From Reticulitermes lucifugus (taxonomy: Eukaryota; Arthropoda; Insecta; Blattodea; Rhinotermitidae): DNA of 64,000 nucleotides. The DNA lies in NCBI GenBank assembly GCA_026260175.1, contig JAKCWW010001696.1:1-64000 (forward strand), given 5' to 3'. The translations under genes and the position numbers were made by a program. The notes below the pieces were generated by a model. That model was not told the origin of the DNA. It made no database searches and saw only the letters and a list, made by a program, of their open reading frames with translations. Of this stretch, positions 33,381-44,042 are shown piece after piece. Each line of letters starts with the position of its first letter. Position 1 is the first letter of the stretch.

Positions 33381-34529
33381 CAGATCCACTTCTTTTCACA
33401 TATCTTTTAATTCATCATTCTCTGATAACCCTACCTTTTGATGCTCCATAACCCATACAGTTGAAAAAAACATTCTTAAGTAAGCAGAGTTGGTGAGTCC
33501 ATCCTCACAGCATAGTTCCCTGCGATCCTTCTTAGTGTTATCTTTGCATATTCTTTGTCTTTCACATGGACACTTTACAATAAGTTTCCTCAGTACAGTA
33601 GGTGGTAACAGCTGAAATAAATGAACCATATGAAGTTTCTTTAAAAAGAGTTGCTACATGAAGGTGGCACAGCAGTATTAATTGGGTTATATCAATGATT
33701 TCAGAGGAATACATTATCAAGTTAAGCACAGACTTCTAAGGTGCAGAGACAGTTCCTACTGATGATGTAATAGCAACGTTATATCTTATGTAAGTTTACA
33801 CTTTTATCATACTTTGATAACTTCAGTTTATTTTAATAGTGAGATATGTTCCATTATAAGAATTCAAGATATTAGTTGTGAACATATAAGTTTCAGCACA
33901 CCTTTGTTGTTGCAGTTTTGTGTTGCTGTCTACCCTTAATGTGAAATTGTATTCAGGTTTTAGTAATGGTGGTGTACTGTATGTTGCATATTAGTGACAA
34001 AGTACAACATTTCATGGTGTCAGAATGAGGGTAATGTGTTGCTGTAGTGTTGATTTTTATGGCACTCAGTTTGAATGAGGAAGATTTTGTTTAAGCAGTG
34101 TTGTCATAACCCAGAGGAAACACAATATAAAATCTTCTCTGTTGTGAAAACCTCAAATCTCCTAAAGACTTTTGACTGCATACACAATGTCTTTCTTGGT
34201 GGCACTTTTGCTGCTCCTATTTCCAGTGTAAGATAATGTTATTGTTTATAGATTGACACATTGACTGCTAAGCCTTGGATACTCTGGGCTGGGTAAGGTT
34301 GGCACATTGTATTCCTGAATTAGTCAAGCATGTGATTTATGTAATATGTCTGTACAATACAGGAAGTTAGCAGTAAGAGGTGAATGAAAAATGTTCATTT
34401 AAACCGGAGGTGACAGTAATGCCATATGCAGTTAGAAGGCCAAATAGGTGAATTATAACTTGACCTGCTTGACTTTTCAGGTAGCCTTGACCCTTTGTGT
34501 GTCAAATTTTTTCCCAATGCTGCAGTGCT

Positions 34530-34745
34530 GTCCTGGCAACTCTTAACTCACAATGACCATGCCGTGCCTGAGGCAGTTAGTTGCTGGCCTCTCACCATGG
34601 TGGCCTGTGTTCAGTCCCAGTCCAGTGTGTGTGGAGTTTGTGGTGCACAAAGTGGCACTGGGACAGAGTTTCTTCTGAGTACTTTGGTTTTCCCTTGTTA
34701 TTGTCTTTTCACCAGTGCTCCATGCTCAGTCAGCTATTGGTGACA
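34530..34745 (+). repeat. tRNA-derived SINE-like copy
   Basis: A gaggcagttagttgctggcc head, a B-box-like gtgttcagtcccagtcc, and later ggttttcccttg with ccagtgctccatg. Placed with the second SINE family. Confidence 0.4.
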
Positions 34746-35340
34746 TTATAATCTTAGCAATTGAAAGCACTGTTCAATAATACCCTTAAAAATATGCACA
34801 AGCAAATCAAACAGCAAGACAATGCCAGACTATTTCTTTGCTTTATGCAGCCTGACATTAAAGCCATTGTTTGCAGATGAGAGTTGAGGTACCTTGTTCA
34901 CAGCATGGGAAGGGTTAATATGGTGCCAGACTAGGCAGTTTCAATAAGTGGGATGAATTTCTTTTGGTGTTTTACGTGGCTTACATTATTTCAAGACAAT
35001 ATACAGAGTTGCATAGTGTCTTTCTGAGTTTGTATTTGATTTCTGAATTAGTATTGTATGTTCAATAATTATTATTGTAATTTACTTATTACTGTACAGT
35101 GTTAGGAATTATTTAGTGTCATTGATTTAAACTCATATGCAACAAAACTGAGATTTTTTAATCACATGTTATTGTAGGCTCAACTGTTGCATTTATTGTA
35201 GAACACTTTCATGAGTAATTTATATGTACAACTTTTGACAATAATGTTAGTTTGTTTGTTGTATGTCCATTGCAATGTTAAGGCATGAAGCAGGATGGTT
35301 TTACAATATTCCAGTTGTAGGATTTTACTGAAGGTAATGA

Positions 35341-35522
35341 ATACAACAAATGTTTTGGTCAGTCAATACAACATATATTCATCAAGGACAAGACTATATA
35401 TTTCAGCTATAAAACGACAGCCATCATCAGGCCTGATGATGGCTGTCGTTTTATAGCCGAAACATATAGTCTTGTCCTTGATGAATATGTGTTGTGTTGA
35501 CTGATTGAAACATTTGTTGTAT
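35341..35522. repeat. 182-bp near-perfect palindrome with ribozyme-like core
   Basis: Symmetric about 35431/35432 (tcagg-cctga) with no loop: the left arm atacaacaaatg...catcatcagg and the right arm cctgatgatgg...catttgttgtat agree except for scattered single-base differences. Each arm, read outward, begins CTGATGA, then GGCT...AGC(C/T), then GAAA, then ATATAGTC. Confidence 0.93.
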
Positions 35523-36309
35523 TTAATAACACAACGGGGATGTGCCACCTTAATAAGGTAATGAATGTGGTAACAAGTGGCTGTTCTAACACCATTTGTA
35601 ATCACACTGTCACAGAGCTGGGTGCAAATGGGTACATTCCACTGAAAGTGTATAGTCCATTGGAAGGTTACATGGAGTGAGAGGAAATAAACTCTGGAGT
35701 ATTTTTATTGTAAATTTTAAACCGAAATATTGTAACGTTTGATGTCAGTAAAACTGTGGAATTATCTTAGTGGAATTATATTTGTATATTTTTATTTGTA
35801 TGTTTTATTTATAACTTTTGCATTTACATGTGTATGAAGTTGCTAAATATTCAAAGTATTGTGAGGAATTTATTGAAGCCTCACACTGTGACTAAGGACC
35901 ACCTACTCAACTGCATGAGTGGTCATTGTTTATTGCACAATGAATGAAACTGTTAATAAAGTTATTGTTGCTGTGTTGCCATTCACATTATTTTATTAGT
36001 GTAGTAAAACTTCCTCTGCCCTGTTTGTTATAAAACATCTAACAACTACATGTAAACCAGCTTTGTCTTTTCTGATGAGTGCTTCCCATTAGAGGCATGG
36101 AAATTGTGCTCACCACCATGCCCTGGACATGGCATACAGGGGTTTCGTTTCCTGAGATTGGAGTTGGCTAGAGCATAAAGGTGGTGCTAGACACAGGGAT
36201 AACTATATTTTGAAAGACTGATCATTCTGCATTTTGTGTCCATTGGTATCGTGATGGGTGTGCAGGAACCCTGCTTATGTGCATGGTCCCAGATACGGAA
36301 GGATGAGAA

Positions 36310-36745
36310 TTGGATAGAGGCATAAATGAATTTACGATGGATTTCCAACCTAGTAAAGCTTCTGGATGCAGTATTTTGACTAAATGGAAGAAACACTTCT
36401 GTCAGCTGTTGAATGTACATAGGGTTAAGAAAGTTAGGCACACTGAAATGCATGTAGCTGAGCCATTAATACCTTGTGCCTTTGCGGTTGAGATAGCAAT
36501 TGAAGAGTTGGAAAGTTACAAATTGCCAAGTACTGATCAAATTTCAGCAGAAATTATCCAAGGTAGAGGTGAATAATTATGTTTTCAGATCAAACAACTT
36601 ATTAATTCTGTTTGGAATGAGGAAGAATTGACTCAGCAATGGAAGAAGCCTGTTATACAACATATTTATAAGAAGACAGTTAAGTTTACTGTAGTAACTA
36701 TCAAGGCAAATCACTGTTATGAACTACATACAAAATTTATACAAC
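36310..36745 (+). pseudogene. LINE fragment: linker and start of reverse transcriptase
   Basis: Open frame to 36576 reads LTKWKKHFCQLLNVHRV, TEMHVAEPL, IAIEELESYKLPSTDQI and SAEIIQGRGE; after a stop and shift come INSVWNEEELTQQWKK and HIYKKT. This matches the region before the reverse transcriptase palm in jockey/BovB-type LINEs. Both ends are truncated. Probably the same family as 55200-56065, which holds the C-terminal part. Confidence 0.75.
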
Positions 36746-36769
36746 ATAGCTTCTCCGAAGTTTGACTCC

Positions 36770-37015
36770 TTAAAAGGTGAAGGTAAATTCCACACCATAA
36801 AGATATACAGGGAGAGTAAAGGTACAGGTCTGCTCATTCTTAATTTTGGCACTGGATGGAGGTGAATGATTAACTTCACATCCCAGGCGTTTAACCTGTG
36901 GGGAAAGAGCGCATGTTGCCCATCGAATGGGAGGTTGGGTGTGTCCTGGAGCTGGTCTGGACTTGTCAGAAAAGAAAAAGCTCGTGTTGTTACAAGACAA
37001 GGGGACTGAAAGTGA
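36770..37015 (-). repeat. tRNA-derived SINE copy (reverse)
   Basis: On the complement: the 3' module (taccttcacc side, catccagtgccaaaattaag) and the aaacgcctgggatgtgaag, caacctcccattcgatggg and agaccagctccagg blocks of the family. Inserted next to the LINE fragment. Confidence 0.6.
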
Positions 37016-37425
37016 ATGGGATAAGTCAGCTGCACCGATGATGTTAATTTATGGACAAAAAGGCAATTCTATAAAGAGAAGAAAGAAGCTGTTTTAGTTA
37101 ACTAATAAGAGATTTGTCTAGAAGAAAACTAAGTAGGCAGTGTGTTTATGCCTTTTCAACAAAATGCAGGACAAAACACAATATACAAATAACTAGTAAA
37201 TCCTCTGAAAATGTAACAGAAGTTCAAATATTTTGGATTGGCACTAAGAAATTAAAATTTTATCTACAACAAATTAAGAGCAGATTAAAATACCAATGAG
37301 GTGATAAGATTTGGCCCTTTGCTATTATTGCATTACCTGAATGGTAGACCATTGTTTAGAAATGCATTTTAATTAAAAATATTGCAGCACATTTAAAAGT
37401 TACAGTCACTCAGCTAGCCAAGTAA

Positions 37426-37692
37426 TATAATTCAGTCAATTTTCAAACAAATTCATCTGTACACAGTATAGACACCAGGAATAAGTACCACCTGCATAGA
37501 CCAAATGCCAACCTATCTTGTTTTCAAAAAAGTACATTGTATGCCGGTATCAAAATTTTCAACAGACTCCCTCTGAGTCTCATAAGTCTTAAGAATGAAA
37601 AGACAAAATTTAAAGTAGCATTAAGAAAATACTTAAATGCACACTCCTTTTACTCAGTAGATGAATTTCTTATGCATAAAGACGGTTCATAG
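37426..37692 (+). pseudogene. CR1/jockey-like LINE C-terminal fragment
   Basis: A frame without an early Met stays open for 88 codons to TAG at 37690-37692: SVHSIDTRNKYHLHRPN, NLSCFQKSTLYAGIKIFN, PLSLISLKNEKTKFKVALR and YSVDEFLMHK. This is the usual C-terminal tail of CR1/L2-like reverse transcriptases. It is followed by a 3' UTR-like stretch and an ATGTATGTATGTA tail at about 37837-37853. Confidence 0.65.
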
Positions 37693-37859
37693 TGAGGAAT
37701 GTAACACGTTTATAGTGTTTTAGTTTATAGTGTTCGAATGTAAAATTCTGTAGTCTGTATAGCTATATATTTGTATAGTATGACTTATTCCACATCCAGT
37801 TGTCACTTCAACAGACTTATGGATCCATGGAATTAATGTATGTATGTATGTAATCTGCT

Positions 37860-38500
37860 TAGAACACTCTTCAGTTAATTGGATATAGGGTCTGAAATAA
37901 AACGGGTAAAGAATATAAAAATGCTGAGCGTTGTTGAATACTTCATTAAAAAATTTATTGATCATAGGCATAAAAGTTGAGGGAGCTAAGAGCAAGTTGC
38001 AGGAGTTCCTACACAAGGACTGTACTCAACTTTTATTTGACTGTGAAGAATTTCGTTGTTTTACGGAAACCAGCATTTTATTTCTATGTTCACAGGAGCC
38101 AGTTAGTGAATCGTATTATCCATCCAAATCCATTGCTGTGTTTAACTATTCTGAGCATGGTAGCCTGGTATTTTAAGCAGAGAGATTGCTGCACCCAGTC
38201 TACAATCTGGAGTACTGCTACTTGATGCCTACCCATGACTGCTTCTTATATATACTTTTACAGCACCTGTCATCGCAGCTATCCTCCACATCTGGAGGTC
38301 GTGTCCTCAGTCCTAGGATATCCCATGCCTTCATGGCAAGATACAGACATACTGTCTCAGAATTCGCAGTGAGGTGACACCATAATTGCTAAGGACCTAC
38401 ATAACATAATACATGTAACAAATGACAGTTCAGTGCCAAACAATCCCACTTTGTATTCAGAGTGCCCCGTGCTCAGTTCTTGGCCCAGACGCTCGCTATC
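37860..38500. other. Intergenic, nothing recognised
   Basis: Several short frames; none belongs to a known family. Confidence 0.4.
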
Positions 38501-38504
38501 CAAA

Positions 38505-38790
38505 ATAACGCTTTTTTATATAGCGACTCACAATGGCCTGGACGGTCCGGGGTTCGATCCCCGGTGGGGTCAAGGGACTCTCTCTTCGCCAAAACCTCTC
38601 CAGACCGCCCCTGGGGCCCACCCAGCCTACTGCAATGGGTACCGAGACTCTTCCCAGTGGTAAGGTAGCCGGGGGTGGCGTTGACATCCACCCCTATCTA
38701 GCGCCGATTAGAGGACAGAGTGGAGCTATTGTTCTACTCCGTCTCTGTGCCTTTATGGCATATCATAGGGAGAACTTTACGTTGTTACCT
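38505..38790 (+). repeat. tRNA-derived SINE, best preserved copy
   Basis: Contains an intact B box (GGTTCGATCCCC at about 38550), the cctggggcccacccagcct block at 38610, gtggtaaggtagccgggggt, and gcctttatggcatatcatag with a ttgttaccttta end. High GC compared with its surroundings suggests a recent insertion. Confidence 0.85.
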
Positions 38791-40005
38791 TTATGGGTTT
38801 CCTTATTCTCTTTAAGCAATTGCTGGTATTGTACCTTAAAATAAGCCAAACCCGCTTCCTCCCACATATTTTTCAATTTATACCATTTTTCATCTTTCCA
38901 TTCGAATGTATTATCCATATCACTTCAAAAAGCTTCTTTAAATAAACTGAGAATCAAAATAAACTGAACTATTCGTTCAGCCAATTCACGCGATACAGAT
39001 TATTTCCTTCAATGTCATCATGAACCTCGCAGTAAGGGTGTGTGCGCTAATGTTATTGGGACACTCAGTGCAAAAATAGGAAATCACTATAAAGAGCAGC
39101 ATCCCTTTAGGCTACATTCTAATTACATTTTAGAGAAATTTATACTTTTAATTTAGGGCCACATTGCTGACGTTCCGGGGAAAATGGCTTCCTAATTTTT
39201 TTCAGAATTAAAATCAGCCGAGAATTTGGTTATTTTTGCAATCTCGACATCGTGTGATGTCTAGCAGACTCCAAAAATTAGTGTTGACCGCCGTGCAAAC
39301 CTCAAATTTTAGTAACTCCAATTTTATGTTTAGATTCTTACGCTCATGTAGAAGCTACAAAGCTTTTGGTGGTTTAAAAAATTAGTTAATATGAAGTTCT
39401 GTTACGCTATTAGTTCCAGTATTACCAAGGCATTGTAATGCAGAGAGTCACAATGTCTGCAAGGTGAGAGGTTGCGATCACAGATAACAGAAGACCCGCC
39501 ACTAAAAGATAAGGGTCACGCTTTGATCCGACACTGATCCCTAGCAAGGTTAAAGCTAAAATAAAAGAGAACTATTTTTTGTTTCTCTTAATATATGACA
39601 GCTTTAAAAGCTGTCCCGTCTTTGTGCAACATACTTAGAGCACACGCAATAATCTCATTCACTGTTCTCCTTTTGGCTGACTGCACAATTCAGACCTGAA
39701 AGTACATAAAACTGGAAAGTTAATTTGGAACGCATGTCCTTCAAATGTATTGTTTACAGTATCAGTTACTTCGCCGAACTTCATGCTCTACAAATATTGT
39801 AACAGGACAATTGAAGGAAGTTCCTCAGTATGATGACATGTCTGATCTAAACAACATATCAGGAATAGGAATTATAACCATTACACAGCATTTTCGATAG
39901 ATTGAGTGGAATGTGGTGAAATAAGAGAATGCTCAGAAGCAAGGTTTAGGGGTAAAGCAAACCATTCCTTTATCAGTATAAATAATTTCGTGCGTGAAAA
40001 GCCGC
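38791..40005. other. Intergenic, nothing recognised
   Basis: AT-rich; no coding or RNA signal. Confidence 0.45.
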
Positions 40006-40310
40006 AGGTCATGAGGCGGAGTAGCGTAGTCGATGTAGTGGTTGGGCTGTGGGTAGAACAACCGACGAATCGTGTTCCGATCCCCGGCAACGGCAAAGAA
40101 TTGTTCTTTTCTTCAAAGCTTCCAGACCAACTCTGGGGCCCACACAACCTCTTGTTCAATGTGCACCCCGAAATTTTCCCGGGAGAGAAAGCGGCCGGTG
40201 CGCGAAGGCGGCCACTCCCGTCCATATAGTGTTTAGTTTAGGAATGGATGGTTTTATACATCCACTGTCTTTTATGCCCTTATGACGTGCACAGGGATAA
40301 CTTTAATTAT
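40006..40310 (+). repeat. tRNA-derived SINE, well preserved
   Basis: aggcggagtagcgtagtcga (A-box region), cgtgttccgatccccggcaa (B box), ctctggggcccacacaacct, and tgcccttatgacgtgcacag with the final gataacttta. Confidence 0.85.
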
Positions 40311-41388
40311 TTACTTTATCGCCCATTTTCAGCCTAGTCCACACTTAATGCTCCAACATATCTCAATAAATATTAGGAAGGACATTAATGTATAGAGCTA
40401 CTTGTAATGTCGAGTTTTCAGATTAAAAATGTATTAGGCTTATATATTAAAGGTATTAAGACGTGTTTATATAAACCTTAAAATTATGTTGAAATATCTG
40501 CGTGTGTAGCATGCAAGACTGAGGCTACTACTAGTCTGTCGATGTAGTGACTTGACAACCTTTCTTCCATCTCACTTAAATATATTCTTCTTCTCTTATG
40601 AATATGTTTGTGACTATAGAAATACTTATCAAAAGCTTGGGGCTTGATCTTTGACGGAGAATTTTAAAATAATTATTAGAACCATCGTGGCGCCTGGAAG
40701 AAAGTAATCTATTTGGTTGCATATTTGACAGAACACCTACAATGTTTAACATTTCTCTAGTTTACTGTACTGACGTTATATTTTACATGAAGACAGTATT
40801 AGACAGGATCCTTTAGAGGGCTTCTTTAATGACGATAGCGTGCTTCAATTCTCTAGAGCAAAAGAAAAATGACTACCTGAATAATTGCGATTTCTCTAAA
40901 ATTAATTTGTTGAGTGTAAGGAATTCTACAAAAGACATCCTTATACATATTTCCGCCTTGTGTGAAAATATAGCGGGGCAAGGGAACGAGAAAACAACAA
41001 CCAAAATTCCGATACAGTTGTTTGTTTATCACTCTTGATAAAGTGCTGACAAAGGACCATTCTCTGGTTTAATTATGTGAATAGTCTACTTGTTTCACAG
41101 ACAGGTACAAGAGGTAGGCAAGTAATTGATTATAGTTCATCCGTCTGCTGATTGAGTTCACGTTCACCTCAGTCGAAATACTCGCTTGTGTGTTTCGTAT
41201 ATGTACACCGCTAATACGTAGACCACTTTATAAATGTTCTTCACAGTTTTCATAAAATAAGTGTATAAAGAAAGGAGAATGTCTGTCCGCCAGCCCACAT
41301 TTATGGTCTCCAAAACTAAAAATTTTATTTAGATTAATTTGGTGTTGAAGGTCCACAACAGAAGGTAATGATGAAGTTTTTATTTGGT
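40311..41388. other. Intergenic, nothing recognised
   Basis: No feature seen before the LINE insertion. Confidence 0.45.
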
Positions 41389-41963
41389 GTATATTGACGC
41401 AGAACGATACTTTTGCCTGTTGTTTTGTATGGATGTGTAACTTGGTCTCTCACACTGAGGGAGGAACATAGGCTGAGGGTGTTCGAGAATAGGGTGCTNN
41501 NNNNNNNNNNNNNNNNNNNNNNNNNNNNNNNNNNNNNNNNNNNNNNNNNNNNNNNNNNNNNNNNNNNNNNNNNNNNNNNNNNNNNNNNNNNNNNNNNNNN
41601 NNNNNNNNNNNNNNNNNNNNNNNNNNNNNNNNNNNNNNNNNNNNNNNNNNNNNNNNNNNNNNNNNNNNNNNNNNNNNNNNNNNNNNNNNNNNNNNNNNNN
41701 NNNNNNNNNNNNNNGGAAGGAGACCACTTGGAAGACCCAGGCGTAGATGGGAAGATAATATTAAAATGGATCTTCAATAAGTGGAACGGGATGGCGTGGC
41801 CTGGATTGATATGGCTCAGGATGGGGACAGGTGGCGGGCTTTTGTGAATGAGGTAATGAACCTTCGGGTTATATAAAATGCGGGGAATTTCTTGACTAGC
41901 TGACGGCCTGTTAGTTTCTCAAGAAGGCCTCTGCTCTATGGAGTTAGTTAGTATATTGACGCA
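41389..41963 (+). mobile_element. 5'-truncated RTE-type LINE with 13-bp target duplication and a gap
   Basis: GTATATTGACGCA occurs at 41389-41401 and again at 41951-41963, bracketing the insertion 41402-41950. The insert encodes PVVLYGCVTWSLTLREEHRL and, after the assembly gap, [16 protein letters not shown] and the [11 protein letters not shown] end: the C-terminal part of an RTE reverse transcriptase. It ends with gttagtta, a short simple tail. The same family is seen at 15023-15120 and 45640-45790. Confidence 0.88.
41499..41714. other. Assembly gap (216 N)
   Basis: Run of N inside the RTE insertion. The real gap length is unknown. Confidence 0.99.
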
Positions 41964-43560
41964 ATGTAAACCCAGTTTCCATTTCATATAACGGTAATTC
42001 CATTTAAAAGACAACGGGCTATTGAAAATAGGTCTCACTAAGATATAAAATATTACTTGAAACGTTGTGTGGTATGGCGAATATTTAAAAAATGCAAAGA
42101 AAAATTAATTCAAGACTCAAGTCAGTGTGATATCTGGACAGTAAGAATAGCTGCGCAACCAGCAGATTTAGAACCTAACATGAATGAATATAAAAATATA
42201 AAATGCGGCTAAAAAGGAATTTTAAAATATTTGTAGACTTACTCAAAACTTTTTTTGGAAAAATGTATAGACTTACGTTTCTTTCATATTAAAAGAGTGC
42301 TCACATGTACGAGTAAGCAGCAGACTTCCGGAGAACACCACTCCACCCACCTTCTCACCAGTGTCTGGCTTTATGGATGGAGAGGGTTCCCAAGGTATAA
42401 TTCACTATACCTTGCACTGCATGTAATGTTCACGTAATATTTACAATAAGCTGATGTTATATTTATTTATGAAGCTGACCATAGAGTTGAGTGCAGTAGG
42501 AGTCACCGAAACGTCTGTAAATATCCAGAAGAATACATGGCGTGACATAATATAAAGCAGTGATCTTCATAAGCATCGTTGTGAAAACCTCAAATCGCAT
42601 GAATGTTGTTACCTTTATAGTAAGTCTTCTGACAAGGAAAGTGATTAAATGTATCGAAGTATCTGCGACAATTAATAATGTACATAAAGCCGCGAATGTT
42701 TACGTCATATGCCAATATAAAGAATAAAAAGCGAACTCTGATTTAAGCCAACTGATGAGTCGGAGATAAAACCCCAACTAAAGATGAAAGTGGTGAAAAT
42801 GTGCCTGTTGCTTAAAGTATAGCACACCCCAGGGGCAGAATATGGAGCATTAATGGAATATGACTGACAGGAGATTACCAAAGAACTGGGAAATATTCGT
42901 GCTCCATTCCCATTCTGTTCGTTAAAAAACCCACATGGATTGTAATTATATGTAACTTACATGTAAAATGAAGCCAGATTGGAAAAGTATACAGTGTGCA
43001 GTTACAAGGAGTGTTCTGCAGAAGGAATTATAAATGACATGCTATTATCTAAGCTTACAAATTTTCTGAGACTGGTCAAGCATACAGATCGATATGTATT
43101 CAGACAGGCTTAAAAAGTGAGATTTCGGTCATCTTCGCGTGTGTTCTGAAAGTCAATGTTAATGGTCTGCTAATCTTCACCTGTGTATGAAAGATCGTTG
43201 TTAATTATTGAATATACAACTTAGAAGATGTATGCTTACTTAACAGTCCTAGTTTAATTACCTGGGAAAAGCTATGACTTACGGAAGACTTGCTTTAGGA
43301 ATCTTCTCGCTTCTAAAAATACTTAGGGATATTCTTGAGATACGCGCACTAACGCCTGTAGGTCATCATGTGAAGTGTCCATTATTTTCCGATTTTTACA
43401 AAAATTGGGATGTGTTGACAAATGTTAGTAAAATTTCCCATTTTCAGGGTCTGTGAAAATCCGTCAGCAGTTCTCGAGTTTTTTCATATGTATAGACGGA
43501 CGGACGGAGCGATTATAATAGGCTTTCCGCAAGTTTGTGGACTTTCTCAAAGAATCTGAC
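41964..43560. other. Intergenic, nothing recognised
   Basis: No gene. A degraded CTGA...CCGAAACGTCTGTAAATA motif is at about 42472-42525, and a GACGGACGGACGGA run at about 43495-43508. Confidence 0.45.
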
Positions 43561-43969
43561 CAATATTGTTATTTCATATTTCCCGCGCTGGTAATAGCAT
43601 GGAAACCGAGAAGTGAAATTGGTTTTCAGCTGTCATGTTGTTACGTAATTTTGGTCCTAGTATTTGTGTGTGTTTTAATAATACAGTGATATCGGCCCTG
43701 ACGTTATAGTTGCTAGACACTAAATTTTAGAGAACACACCGGCAAAGGAAAGTAGTAGCTGGGAGTTGCTGTCCGCGGATGAATACAATTGTTGTTGAAT
43801 CTGGAATTAATGATTGGTTGAGACGAGGTCGTGTCAGTGCGTGTGCGAGGCGTAATGGCAGTCATGGTCTGCTGCGTAAGCGTAGAGGGAAGGAATATTT
43901 CAAAAGCATGTTTAACGATTTTTATACTCTAGTTATGATCGTCATGTAAAAAGCATCAGTGACTGGAAA
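43561..43969 (+). promoter_or_regulatory. Probable promoter and 5' UTR of the receptor gene
   Basis: Sequence upstream of the ATG at 43970 is richer in CpG than its surroundings (gagacgaggtcgtgtcagtg, gcgtgtgcgaggcgtaatgg). No TATA box is assigned and the start of transcription is not determined. Confidence 0.4.
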
Positions 43970-44042
43970 ATGTCTTCCTACCACAGTAGTGTGTTGTTAT
44001 CGTTAACACTACTTATTTACCTGCACAGAGCAGCTGTCCATG
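43970..44042 (+). CDS. babo: Receptor exon 1: signal peptide
   Basis: ATG at 43970; donor gtgagt begins at 44043. Encodes 24 residues MSSYHSSVLLSLTLLIYLHR AAVH plus one base of a Gly codon: a short polar start, a hydrophobic core (VLLSLTLLIYL) and an AAVHG cleavage region just before the first ectodomain cysteine. The phase-1 donor fits exon 2. Confidence 0.82.

Larger units (their letters stand above)
31247..35960 (+). other. Downstream of UGDH: 3' UTR candidate and intergenic sequence
   Basis: No further gene seen. AATAAA hexamers that could end the UGDH mRNA are at 32777-32782 and 35955-35960. The region includes SINE-like fragments (33240-33380, 34530-34745) and the 182-bp palindrome at 35341-35522. 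The true mRNA end cannot be fixed from sequence. Confidence 0.4.

Noticed and set aside
41413-41847. 144-codon + frame across the gap as an intact gene
   Set aside because: Contains 216 undetermined bases; only its two ends are readable and both are RTE reverse transcriptase.
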